64,000 nt of DNA from Trissonchulus latispiculum (lineage: Eukaryota; Nematoda; Enoplea; Enoplida; Ironidae): the NCBI GenBank assembly GCA_030248195.1, contig JASAND010023271.1, forward strand, positions 44,044 to 108,043, in the 5' to 3' direction. How positions within the stretch are numbered: position 1 is the first letter of the stretch; every line of letters starts with the position of its first letter. Below the pieces are notes generated by a model. It did no database searches. It was not told where the DNA came from and saw only the letters and a list, made by a program, of their open reading frames with translations. Below are positions 36,270 to 47,615 of the stretch, piece after piece. A program made the translations under genes and the position numbers.

Positions 36270-37705
36270 AAGATTTTTGGTTTTGTGTTGGTTTGAGCAA
36301 CGATTTTTGATTGCTAGCTAGGGTTTAAGTTTGTCGATTGCGGTGGTAAATTGGCTGAATTCACATAAAAGATGGTCCGCATCAGTTACAGAAAGCAGAA
36401 CCAATTTCAGGTCCAGTAGTGGTGTCATTTCCGATTGACCTACCAACTCTTTTTGAAACTTACGAATTGAGCTAAAACTTGGTGTGGGTATGTTTGCAAC
36501 CACTACGAGTTTAAATATTCGAAGATTTATCGGCTAAGGGGGTGTGCCCATGTTTGGGCCATTTTTACTTTTTCCGATATAGCTGATTTTCACGTTTATG
36601 TCCGAACGGTATATTTTAACGAGCCTAGGGAGGTACCTCTGAATCTTGTTAAGTATATATGTGTTAATCTGCTTGGCTAATCGCTTACCTCGTGTTAAAA
36701 TTACATGCGTAAGCGTACCCCCTGACAGATGTCGGTGGGTGTCCAGCTTTGCGTTATTAACCATTATTTATAGGTATGCCAATGAATTATAAGGAATCTA
36801 ATTGTACGCAGCAGGTACGGTAGCTGTAGTAACCGAATCATTCCTTTTCGTTCATTCGCCTATAAACACACGGTTAACCACGCTAAGCTGGACCCTTTTG
36901 CATGTAGTTTTTACATGAGGTAAGCGATTAGCAAATACTTCAAAAGCATATGAACACATGCTTAACAACATTTAGCGGTACCACCCCCGAGATTTTGACT
37001 TTAATTTCGGCTTAGTTATTAGGAAAAGCGGAGTGTCCCACGCTTCCTATAATGGTCTCTTGGTTAAGCATAGGCGGTGGAAAAAGCTATTTTTAATGAG
37101 TGTGCGCCAAAATATCTCTCCTGCAAACGGTTTTTATAGGACATTTTTATAGGCTATTATTGCCAAAATGTTAAACTGCGGAACCTTGTAATTAAAATTG
37201 TTAGGCCTAAAATTTTTTAGCACTCGCTGTCACGTGATTTTTGGTAATCCATCCCCGCATGCCACGTTCCTATCTCGTTACTTACTCATCTGCAGAAGGC
37301 CATTTCGTTACTATTTACTTAAGACTTGTTTTAATTTTAAAAACTCGTTAAAATATTATGTGTAGACAATAAAATACGTGAAAACCTGTGAGGTCGTAGA
37401 AAGTAGAAAACGGACTCCCCTTAACCGTTACCATTTACACAGGGAAGGGGAAAATTGCAAATCAACCCGGCAGTAAACTGGTATGTATTCTGTTTTCGGA
37501 TCGTAGTAAGAAAATCCTGGCAAAGAAATAGCTAAGTCTAGGGTTGTGCACCGGCCCTGTCTAGAGCGGCCGGCCGGCCGGCCGGCCGGTGACCGACCGG
37601 CCCAGCTCCAGAGTGGGTTATGTATATTAATTTTACTACATGGCGAAGGATTAGTAGTGTTCCTTAAGCGTATACGCATATTAGTGAAAGCGCTTACGTG
37701 AACAT
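36270..37705. other. Intergenic DNA after METTL16
   Basis: No gene seen. Holds a fragment of the AATGTTAAACTGCGG MITE (37167) and a GGCC(GGCC)n block at 37568-37592. Confidence 0.5.
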
Positions 37706-38692
37706 TTAAGGTGGTGATTCCCTTTGGTCACATAAAGTTTGCACCATTATTACTCATTCATTACTTGGAGTTAAGAAGCCGTTTTTATATAAAAATCCAG
37801 CTTGACATTTTCTCTTTTCAATGCCTACCATGAAACCAATGTTGCTTTTTTAAAATATTTTTAACACATTTTAGAAGAAGTATAATTTTCCAGATTTTTT
37901 GCAGACTCAATTAAATTTTTTCGCGAGACATCGGTTATATCGTTCGATACCTCTATCAAATAGCTGGGGACGATTTTTATTTATTGTGAAATCGCTCTTC
38001 GTTATAGAGAAATAAGCTGAAATGTGTGCGTAACCTGTATTTTGCCCACTTTTCCCAAATTTGTCAAGCGATTACTTTAGCTAGAAAGCAGTAATCGGGG
38101 CAACAAAAAAACGTCCCTGGGTATATTTGTGCAGAACTCATTTGTTAAGTAGCCGCCCTCCTGCTAGCGTGGTGAATGCTCCACAATTTTTGGAAAAAAT
38201 TGGTCGTGTTTTTGCAAAAACTACATTTTTCATGATAGCAGCCTACGGGATTGCTGTTGGAAGACGATCATCCATCGGATAATTTGCCCCTGTGAGACCT
38301 TCAGATCGACGCCCTTAGTTTGATTTTCCGGCTTGTGTAGTTCAAGAAATGATGGATTATTTGATTTCTGCAAAAGTGACAAGTTTTCGACGCCAAAACA
38401 AGAAAATCGGTTATATCGCACGCTAGAGAAAAGCTAGAAAGTTGCTTTAGAAAGCAAAAATGTGAAGCTCAACAAGATCTTTCAAATGAATACAGTCATA
38501 ACTGTATAGCTTCAGCCGAACTTTCAGAAATTGGAAAAAACCGCCCTGATCGGAAATCTCGAATTTTTGAACCGGGATTGCGCAGAGGGTGTTAGAATGC
38601 TAAAAGAACATATTTCGGAAAGTTTCGCCAAATTCCATCCTGATTTGCGCCGCCAACCAACGATTTGTGCCCAAAAGGAATCACCACTTTAA
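37706..38692. mobile_element. TTAA-flanked (piggyBac-type) MITE, ~0.98 kb
   Basis: TTAA at 37706-37709 and at 38689-38692. Inside are inverted ends GGTGGTGATTCC and GGAATCACCACT. The interior is AT-rich without a transposase frame. TTAA target-site use is typical of piggyBac. Confidence 0.75.
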
Positions 38693-39019
38693 GATATGTC
38701 TGTCAAAATAATTGTGAAATTATGTATAAGGTTGACATTAGTTAATTTACGATGGGGAGTAACTGCTGACATTAGGTGATGAATGATGCACCTTCTTAAT
38801 GCTAAAGCAAAATAGACCGAAGACAATTTTAGTATATTGCAGCAAAGATACTGCCTGCTGGAAAGGAAAGTTATTAAATTTGGTAACTAAGTGCTTATCC
38901 AGAATTGGTGACAAACGATATATTCTTTATGATGCTAAATCAACCTTTGCGTATTGTTGAATACAATTGTCAATGATGTCGCAACAAAGATTGTTCAATT
39001 AATACTGTACTGATTGTAT

Positions 39020-39338
39020 GTCTTTAATGTTACGGATGAAAATCGTCTGCGACCATGTGCTGACATTAATAATAATGTGTATCATAACCCCTTTGCCACC
39101 GTAACTATTCATCATTTATTTGTTAAATACGGTGGGTGTAGATACTGATGACAAATTAGCGTCCAGATTTATTGAAATTGATTCCAAAGTCATGAAATTA
39201 TTGGAACAATGTTGTTCAGATCCTGACGACGTAATTATTCGCCATCCCAGAAGAACTATCATATTTCGTAAGATGTTTGGTAATCCTGTTGGAATCCGCG
39301 GTTATACAAAGACACGTCAATCGAGTCGTCGTCGTTGA
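39020..39338 (+). pseudogene. Repeated accessory frame, copy A
   Basis: Open part from about 39125 reads DDKLASRFIEIDSKVMKLLE, then DPDDVIIRHPRRTIIFRKMF and a basic end. A preceding stretch (39012-39118) is readable in another frame, so an indel has broken it. Similar, more damaged copies lie at about 39860-40180 and 40700-40940. Weak likeness to the 88-aa gene at 14658 (DDVTVPRIHVFIEF). Confidence 0.5.
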
Positions 39339-39479
39339 CAATCGTCAAAGATATTTGATCGTGACTGCTTTTCCGACGGATTAACATTACTTACGTGAAA
39401 GTAGACAAACGTTTTGTACACGATCGAATATATATGGAATATTTGTTTAATCAACCATACCCGTTACGAGAAGCTTACC

Positions 39480-39835
39480 GCTGTGGAAAAGTCTAACAGT
39501 TCCTCCGTTATCCTTCCAAGTAATCCCATTGAAAAGTTCCGTTTCGTAGTGAACAGTGTAGTTATAGCGTTTTATTAACTGGTATAACGGTTGAAGTCTG
39601 ACTGCTTTTTACGTCTGTTTTACCTGCGCTGACTATATTGGTAATACGACACTGGTCAACATCACTGCCAAGACGTTCACCCATCATTTCGGTAGACCTC
39701 CTTCCTTGGGCCCAAACTGCACACTTTGATCCCAATCAAACAAATTTGCCAATAAAAAAGTAATGTGCTCCCTTTCTGCGCCAAAATGGCCCAACTGAAC
39801 CTTCGAGGACTGTAGACGGCGTGCTTTTTCTTATT
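39480..39835 (-). pseudogene. TBP-like gene fragment, tandem copy
   Basis: Read on -, it keeps pieces equal to the complete copy at 41134-41631: the CTTTTCCACAGCGGTAAGC end of repeat 2, the CAGTGTCGTATTACCAATAT stretch and the GGGCCATTTTGGCG part of repeat 1. Stops and indels break it. Confidence 0.65.
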
Positions 39836-40309
39836 ATTATATCTTTAATCAATGTTACGGGTGAAAATCGTCTGCTACCATGTACTGACATTAATAATGT
39901 GTTTCGTAACCCCTTTGCCACCGTAGCTATTCATCATTATTTATTTGTTAAATATGGTGTAGATACGTACTGATGTCAAATTAGCGTCCAGAATGTCGAA
40001 ATTGATTCCAAAGTCATGAAATTATTGGAACAATGTTGTTCAGATCCTGACGACGTAATTAGTCGCCATCCCAGAAGAACAATCATATTTCGTAAGATGT
40101 TGGTAGTCCTGTTGGAATCCGCGGTTATACAAAACACACGTCAGCCGAGTCGTCGTCGTTTACAATTCGTCAAAGATATTTGATCGTGACTGCTTTTCCG
40201 ACGGATTAACATTACTTACGTGATGGTTGACAAACGTTTTGTACACGATCGAATATATATATGGAATATTTGTTTAATCAACCATACTCGTTACGAGAAG
40301 CTTGCCGCT

Positions 40310-40640
40310 GTGGAAAAGTCTAACAGTTCCTCCGTTATCCTTCCAAGTAATCCCATTGAAAAGTTCCGTTTCATAGTGAACAGTGTGGTTATAGCGTCTT
40401 ATTAACTGGTATATATATATATATAACGATTGAAGATTGACTGCGTTTTACGTCTGTTTTACCTCCGCTGACTATATTCGTAATACGACACTGGTCAATA
40501 CCACTGGCAAGACGTGCACCCATGATTTCGGTAGACCTCCTTCCTTGAGTCCAAACGGTACACTTTGATCCAAACAAACAAATTTGCCATTAGAAAAATG
40601 AAGTCATGTGCTCCCTTTCTGCACCAAGATGGCCCAACTG
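40310..40640 (-). pseudogene. TBP-like gene fragment, tandem copy
   Basis: Same segments as the neighbours, frame partly open at 40389-40577 with DQCRITNIVS (start of TBP repeat 2). An AT-repeat insertion lies near 40411. Confidence 0.65.
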
Positions 40641-41079
40641 AACCTTCGAGGATTGTAGACGGCTTGCTTTATCTTATTATTTATATCTTTAATCAATGTT
40701 TACTAATGAAAATCGTCTGCGACCATGTACTGACATTAATAGTGTGGTTTCGTAACCCCTTTGCCGCCGTAACTATTAGTCATTTATTTGTTAAACATGA
40801 CCTAGATACTGAGGACAAATTAGCGTCCAGATTTATTGAAATTTATTCCAAAGTTATGAAATTATTGAAACAATGTTGTACAGATCCCGACGAAGTGATT
40901 ATTCGCCATCCCAGAAGAACTGTATGTTATATTCCGTAAGATGTTTGATAATCCTGTTGGAATACGCGGTTACACGAAAAAACGCGTCAGCCGAGTCGTC
41001 GTCGTTTACAACCGTCAAAGACATTTGATTGTGACTGCTTTTCCGACAGATTAACATTATTTACGTGAAGATTGACACA

Positions 41080-41601
41080 CGTTTTGTACACGATCGAATA
41101 TATATGGAATATCTGTTTCATCAACTACGCCCGTTACGAAAAACTTACCATTGTGGAAAAGCCTAACAGTTCCTCCGTTATCCTTCCAAGTAATCCCACT
41201 GAAAAGTTCGGTTCGTAGTGAACAGTGTGGTTATAGCGTCTTATTATCTGGTATAAGGAATGAAGATTGATTGCATATCCTGTTTTACCTGCGCTGCCGA
41301 TATTGGTAATCCGACACTGGTCAATACCACTGCCAAGATGTTCACCCATCATTTCTATAGACCTCCTTCCTTGGGCAACGTCCTTTGATCCCAAACAAAC
41401 AAATTTGCCGTTAGAAAAAAGAAAAAATGTGCTCCCATTCTGCGTTAAAACGGCACCACTGAACCTTTGAGGATTGTATACGGCGTTTTCCAACTCAAAA
41501 AGAGATATCCTTTTCCTGAATTTGCCCGAAAATACTACATTGACTATTTCCATCTTTACGACACCGACAATATTGACAATCTTGTGTAAATAACTGTTGC
41601 T
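41080..41601 (-). pseudogene. TBP-like gene of the second element, frameshifted near its end
   Basis: The open frame (to 41134) from the ATG at about 41556 has MEIVNVVFSGKF, NPQRFSGAV and FLFSNGKFVCLG in repeat 1 and QCRITNIGS and EPNFSVGLL in repeat 2. The first three DNA-kinking Phe positions are kept. Near 41160 the frame shifts; the homologous LFHNG segment continues in another frame to about 41080, so one indel separates it from an intact gene. It follows the protease with overlap, the same order as in the first element. Confidence 0.75.
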
Positions 41602-42034
41602 GTGATGAAGGTCTGAATAAATAATAAACAAAGTTCTTAACTATGGTATCGTTTTTATCGCCTCGCTTCCTTAAATAGTCCATTATTGATTCGAAGCTAT
41701 AGCCACGTGATCTTTTATTAAAAAAATATATACAAAATTCATCACAAACATTAATGTCAAAATCTTGCAAACAGTATTTGTTTACTTTTTCCGGTTTATA
41801 CAGCATACACGCCTGTACAGGCTCAAGTCCATAACTGCCAAAGTACTCCACATAAGTGTCAAAATACATAGCAAGCCAGTGTTCTCCAGACTTTGTCGAT
41901 GGATCCGTATTAAGTATAAAACACGCAGGTCTGCGTTGCACCGTTGGTAGCTGATCACTAGGGAATACACCCAGAAAGAGTTTACGCAGATATGGATCAG
42001 CGTTGGCGACTCGACTTAAGTCTAAACTATTCAT
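41495..42034 (-). pseudogene. Adenovirus-type protease of the second element, catalytic Asp lost
   Basis: 179-aa open frame, similar throughout to the protease at 21506. His is kept in GEHWLAMY, Gln in CLQDFD and Cys in VCDEFC, but the Asp position reads EYFGSYG, so Asp is replaced by Gly and the oxyanion-side Gly of CGE is Asp. Probably inactive although still open. Confidence 0.82.
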
Positions 42035-42116
42035 AGTAACCTTCCAGTGCCCATCTAACGAGTTCCATATGTCTGCTTTTATTAATTTTAAGATCTGTCA
42101 TTATATAGTGAAGGTA

Positions 42117-42413
42117 TACTAATTTTCGATTGGAGTCGTAGCAAAATTCCCAGCAGTTCTCCTACTCAACGTAGGTACAACCTGGTTGCGTCCATCGCTG
42201 TATTCCTTCCACACAGAGGTGAAGATTACATTGTGCTAACCTTTTATACAAGTAGTCTCTATTTTCTATCGTAGCATTTTTATTTCCTAACCGAAGTATC
42301 AAAGTTTTCATAGCTCCATTATCATCGACTACGGTTACATTTAAATTCTCTTCCTGGTAGTATAACTGTTCCGTGGAGACGGCTACTGCAAGTAAAAGTA
42401 ATCCGAACATTTT
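42117..42413 (-). pseudogene. Secreted Cys protein of the second element, one nonsense codon
   Basis: Signal peptide MFGLLLLAVAVS (ATG near 42413; the frame is open further upstream) and a mature part with CNLHLC and PGCTYVE. A TAG then stands where the relative at 14174 has Trp, after which the homologous C..FCYDSNRKL tail continues in frame. A single G-to-A type change explains the stop. Confidence 0.75.
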
Positions 42414-42457
42414 CAGCACATAATTAAGATCAGCTGGACATAACATATTTATTAACT

Positions 42458-43080
42458 TTAAATTGAATAATCAAAAAATGGAGTCCTGTTCATGTCGATG
42501 GATATTAAGTTATCAAATTCTCCATATATGATAATTTCTACTCCTTGTGAGTGATTGCTAAGAGGCTCTTTCAGCTGCATATAGAGTGAATGATCTCCTT
42601 CTCGGATAAGTTCCATTGCGCTTCCGTCCACGTTATCTGCTGTTAGGTTGAACACAAAAATTGTATATCCAGCATTGAAGTTTTTATACGTAATATCAAT
42701 CCCTTTATCGCTATTGGCCATGTTAATTCCTTCAAATAGATACATATAGGGTACACTATATTTGAAATCACTCCAGTCCATCCTCATTGGATGTTTCGGT
42801 ATGTACTCATCTCCACATTTTAGTGATAATTCGCTGATTTTGCAGTTTTCAAACTTGGGGTTCGCCTTAAAAGAGCCGTTAAACGCTTCTGAGTCAACCA
42901 TTACTATAACGACTCGTCTGGGGAGTTGACCAGAAAAAATGGAGTTTTCCACCACAGTCTGTGAGTTTGGGCCAGATGTCGAGTCCCCATTTTTATTCGA
43001 CGTATAGGACACTTGGCTGCATGGTTGCTGCGTAGAACTTTTCTATAGCCAAACTTAGGGATTCTTGTGGTTTGATCTTG
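42458..43080 (-). pseudogene. Major capsid protein, C-terminal half, broken
   Basis: The open frame 42458-43012 matches the second jelly roll of the MCP: FSGQLPRRVVIVMVDSEAFN, KCGDEYIPKHPMRMDW, NRTPFFDYSI. KPQESLSLAIE from just upstream lies in another frame at about 43035-43075. Everything further upstream is replaced by unrelated DNA carrying a tRNA. Confidence 0.85.
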
Positions 43081-43292
43081 ACTTGATTTTGACGGTCAAG
43101 TGGAACCAGCCCAGTAAATTGGGTGAATCGGGCAGCAAAACTGATGGCGGGAATGGATTCTCCGTCCCCAAAAACCTTTATATGCACGATTTGAAAAGTC
43201 CATCTTGATAAATAAGCGAAAAAACTAAGTTCAAATGAAAGAACAAACGAAACTAAGATTGTCACACAGCACCTCCGACCCGAAAAATTTGG

Positions 43293-43364
43293 GCCCGAGG
43301 TGGGGATCGAACCCACAACCTTTGGCTGTCTAGGCCAACGCTCTACCGATTGAGCCACTCGGGC
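43293..43364 (-). tRNA. tRNA with AGA anticodon position, perfect type I cloverleaf
   Basis: 72 nt on -: acceptor GCCCGAG/CTCGGGC, D stem GCTC/GAGC, anticodon stem TTGGC/GCCAA with loop CTAGACA, T stem GTGGG/CCCAC with TTCGATC. All stems pair fully. The loop gives AGA (Ser), yet the variable loop is short, unlike true tRNA-Ser. A CCCAAATTTTTCGGG terminator-like tail follows. It may be a SINE head or a recoded tRNA gene inserted beside the capsid remnant. Confidence 0.75.
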
Positions 43365-43638
43365 ACAATCGAACCAAGCTTAAGTTGGAACCCAACATTC
43401 ACCAACTTTGGCGGGCCACTGTGGCGCTGTGGCGCAACATATCAAAAATTCGACTTCAAACGTCATAATCCGGATATATGTCCTTATCAACCATATATAA
43501 CTAACGCGGTTACACAAAAAACGCGTCAACCGAATCGTTGTCGTTTATAATCGTCAACGACATTTGGTTGTGACTGCTTTTCCGATTGATTAACATATTT
43601 CCGTAAAGATTGACAAACGTTTTGCACACGATCCAATA

Positions 43639-44040
43639 CTATATACTAAATATCTGCTTCACTGACTGTAGCCTAAGACCAAAAGTTACCGTTGTGAAAT
43701 TGTTTAACAGTACCGCCGTTATTCTTCCAAGTATATAAATACCCTTGAAAAGTTCCGTTTCGTAGTGAACAGTGTAGTTATAGTGTCTTATTAACTGGTG
43801 TATATAACGGTATCCTGTTTTACCTGCGCTGTCTATATTGGTAATACGACACTGGTCAGTACCACTACCAGGACTTTCATCCATCATTTCGTTAGACCTA
43901 CTTCCTTTGGCCCATACTTTGATCCCAAACAAACAAATTTGTCATTAGAAAAAGGAAGTAATGTGCTCCCTTTCTGCGCCAAAATGACACAACTGAACTT
44001 GGAATAGAATGGAATGAACCTGGAATGAACAATGAATTGT
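43639..44040 (-). pseudogene. TBP-like gene fragment, distal copy
   Basis: Frame open at 43639-43932 with DQCRITNIDSAGKTGY and later repeat-2 pieces, plus the GAGCACATTACTTCC part of repeat 1 in broken frames. It lies beyond the capsid remnant, so the gene was copied to both sides of it. Confidence 0.65.
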
Positions 44041-44050
44041 AGACGGCGTG

Positions 44051-46153
44051 CTTTAATTGACTAAGAGATATAGTCAGGGCGGGAAAAAATACAACCGAAA
44101 AGATGGGGAGAAAAAACACCCACCCGGAGAACTCAAGGTAGCAGATATAGAGACCTAGTATAGCGCAAATGAAAGCGCTATCTTTTTTACAGTAAAACCA
44201 TACCCATAAGGTTGGTATGGGCCAAAGCTGTCTATTCTGACAGTGTTCCAAAGTTGACCCCTTAAAACACCTCTAAAACCTAAGAAATTTTAAATTTCGC
44301 TAAGCTTATTTCTAGACTCCTATAAGGAAAACTTAGCTAGTCTTTGGCATAGAGGTATATATGGACCCCTCTAGCGTTTGGTATAGACGGCAGCCTCCTA
44401 CCTTTTATGCAGGCTGAGTACTGGGTGTTTTTCTCCCCGCCCATTTTGACCCCTCAGCGGGGAAAACATAGCACCCAATTGTTACAAATAGTCTAATTTG
44501 TAGTTCTGAGCAATACTGATGCTCTTAAACGATAAAGCGGGTCTTGTTTTGTAATTCTGGTTCAAAAAATACTTACTTAGATCTTCTAATAGCTCATAAA
44601 TTAAGGATGAAGATTTGCTGCATCATTGTGCCAGGTTTCATATGTTTACAAGGCAAAATTTTAAAAAATTTAAAAAACTTAATGAAATTGTTATTTAACG
44701 CCAAAACAACTTAAATAATGATAAACAATGACATTTGCAAGTGTTTTGGTATATTTAGAGTTGTCTGGGTGCCGTTTTTGTTGCGATACCAGAACATTTC
44801 ATGGGTTCAGGAGCCTTGACGTAAACTGCATCTGACTATATATGTCCAATAAGCAGCTTTCTACTGAAAACAAAGTGCACCAAGTTGTTTAGCATGGCCA
44901 AAAATGTACAAACAACATTTAATGTGTAACAGTTAGTGTCCAGCGGATCACCTGGGGTTATTTTTAGTATATACCATGTTTTCCCCGCCGGTGTGTTCTT
45001 TCCCCAAATTGCGGGGAGAAAAAACAGACAAAAACGATTATTGCTTCTGATGTATATACAAGGGATCAGGCGGATTTCTATACATGAATCGATAGAACTA
45101 GGAGCGATATACACCTGGGGTTTTTTAGGCAAAAATAAGTGGGGGCGGAGGTCCAAAAGTGGGGGGGGGAATAAAATGGGCTAAAAATGCCAAAAATACC
45201 GTATAAAAAGCCTGTTTTCTACATATACTGTTATAACTAAGCTTAAAGGTGCTCAAAAATTAAGTTTTGGCACCAAAATAGATAATTTTTTACCAAAATT
45301 CGCCGGAAAAATTTTGAAAATTTTGACCAAAAATCCTAAAAATTTGGCAATTTCTGGGCACCTTAGGGTGAGGGGGGGGAAGCCCAAAAAAGTGGGGAGG
45401 GGAACGAGGGGGGAAGAGGTCGAGTTGGGGGGGGGACCCAAAAAGTGGGGGGGCGCCCCCCCCCAGTAAAAGAACCCCAGTACACAATGGTACAAACGCG
45501 AGCTCTCTCAGCCTTAAGTCAAAAAAGTTACAGCCTTAGTTCCGTATGTTTTCCCCGCCCTGACTATATGCTGCCCCGAATTAGCCTGAAAATGAGTACT
45601 ACACTGGGCTTATTCTATGGAATTTTTCTTGGGGGACTCTTTGTGGAGGGCCCCTCGGGGGGCCAGTCAATTTTGGGGGTGAGCGAAACTGTTTCAAAAA
45701 TTTTCAAAAACATGCTAAAGATTGCGCTATTTTTATAGTATATAATCGTCAAAAAAGTTCGTTTTTAGTTGCAAAAATTAGCGGATTTAGTTTTTAAATA
45801 GGCAAAAATCGACTAAAAATTTCCGGCTAATCCGGAAAATTTTTGAGAATTTGGCCTTATGAGCGAATTTTTTTCAGGGCAAAAGTTGGTACCAAAAGGG
45901 GCACCCACATTTTTGGGGGGGAAGGGTGTTTATGTAGAGGGGCCCTCACCACCGCCCCACTAGAATGAGCCCAGCTACATTGACTATTTGCATTTATAGG
46001 ACACTGATAATATTGTGTAAATATCTGTTGTTGTAATGAAGGTCTGAGTAAATAATAATAAATATTCTGTTCCGTACCGTCACTTATTGAAACCTTGTCG
46101 TCATTTCATAACTTGAAGTAAAGAATTCATATTGGTATCAAAGTGTATATATC

Positions 46154-46191
<38 letters not shown>

Positions 46192-46244
46192 ACATTTTCT
46201 GTTGTTAACTAATATAGTCAGATCCGGGAAAAAGACTTTTCGAC
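44051..46244. other. Intergenic DNA with G-run repeats
   Basis: No gene seen. The phrase CAAAAATAAGTGGGGG... at 45130-45480 belongs to the dispersed AAAAGTGGGGGG family, also at 7500, 7740, 31020, 47190 and 50160. GGGGAGAAAAAAC and TTTTCCCCGCC words recur inverted (44100-45560), suggesting another foldback element. An AT microsatellite lies at 46155-46190. Confidence 0.5.
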
Positions 46245-46999
46245 TTAAGGGGAGGTCCATCTTCGACCGATTTTTCAACCGTCTCCGATTTCGCTCATTT
46301 TCACATATAATGATCTTTGAGAGGCATATTTGAACGAGTTTGAAAATTAAGCTTGCATCTCTTACGGTTGCTAAGTATATAATTTCACCTCAAAGTTGAG
46401 GGCCGCATGTGTTTAAACATAGGAAACAGAAAAAAGTGGTGATTTCACTCTGCGCCAAAAAATCTCTTGATGGACGGTCATGGATCTGTATAATTTTGTA
46501 TTTCAGTTGTAGCTATGATTAAACTGTCATAGTCATAGTATACAATTATTCAAAATACGTCATAGTATACATCATTCGAAAGCTCTCAGTGCGGGGATGA
46601 ATTTTTCGCATAGCACTATGGTTCGGAAATGCTTTTGTTTTAAGATACCTATATATAACTGCTGTTAGTGGTTCTGTTTCCCCAAAAATTTGCTAGCAAA
46701 GTTTTTGATTAAGTTCATGCGGTTTGAAACGGCAGGATAGTGCTTTTATTAATAGTATATATCTAGACAAAAATGACGAAATCAAGTGAAAAAGTTGACG
46801 TTAATATGCGAAAATGTGCTTAAGTTTGCTGAAGCACCCTCGTCTTCACTGATATTCAAATTGTCTCATAACTTAGGGAGAACTGGACGAAACAACTCAT
46901 AGTTTAAGCTTGAAAATGTACGACATATGTGGCTAGATTGTGTGTGAAATTGAGTGAAATCTGTGATATAAAGAGCTTTCACGATGGATCTCCCCTTAA
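46245..46999. mobile_element. TTAA-flanked (piggyBac-type) MITE, 0.75 kb
   Basis: TTAA at 46245-46248 and 46996-46999; inverted ends GGGGAGGTCCATC and GATGGATCTCCCC. Non-coding interior. Confidence 0.78.
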
Positions 47000-47615
47000 C
47001 CCTCTAACTTTCGCAATGTTGGCTAATCTGAAAGCGGTTTTGCATGTAAGTGGCCGGCACTGCCCAGAGAATTTGGGGAGTGCTTGAGCACTTTTTAGCA
47101 TAGTCATGGCAGTATATATGTAGAAACATGGTATGTTTACTGCATTTTTTTGCAATTTTTGACACTTTGAATCCCCCTACTTTTTGGGTCCCCCCTTAGT
47201 GGGGGGGGCTCCCCCCCACTTCCCCACACCCAATTTATTTCGCCTAGAAAAAGCCCAGTATAATGTGGTCATTATAATTTTGGGGGGGGGGGGGTTGTGG
47301 TACTGGCGATGCTTCTTTCTATGTTTCAAAAGTTTAAAACAGTCTTAGTGCACTGGCATTTTTAGGGGTTTCAACTGGTGGGGCAAGCGGTAGTCTCGGC
47401 TCGGTCTCGTCCCAAAACCGAGACTTGGTCAGTCCCGGTCTCGGTGAAATCTCGGTTTTGTTCTCTGTCTCGGTGAAATTTTGGTCTCGCCCAACCCAAC
47501 CCTGCCCCCTCCCCTCCGACAAAAAATGTCAGGGCTTAAAACATTTTGATCGTATTTTGTTTGCCCGCAGAAAATCTTGCTGTTTTAATTTTTTCAAAAA
47601 TGTTTCAGACTTAAT

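Larger units (their letters stand above)
39000..44050 (-). mobile_element. Decayed Maverick-type element, second lineage
   Basis: Remains of the major capsid, a secreted Cys protein, the protease and the TBP-like gene lie on -, all clearly related to but diverged from the first element. No integrase, ATPase, penton or TIR was found. About 39.0-41.6 kb and 43.5-44.05 kb consist of repeated copies of the TBP-like 3' half with adjoining DNA. The boundaries are approximate. Confidence 0.8.
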
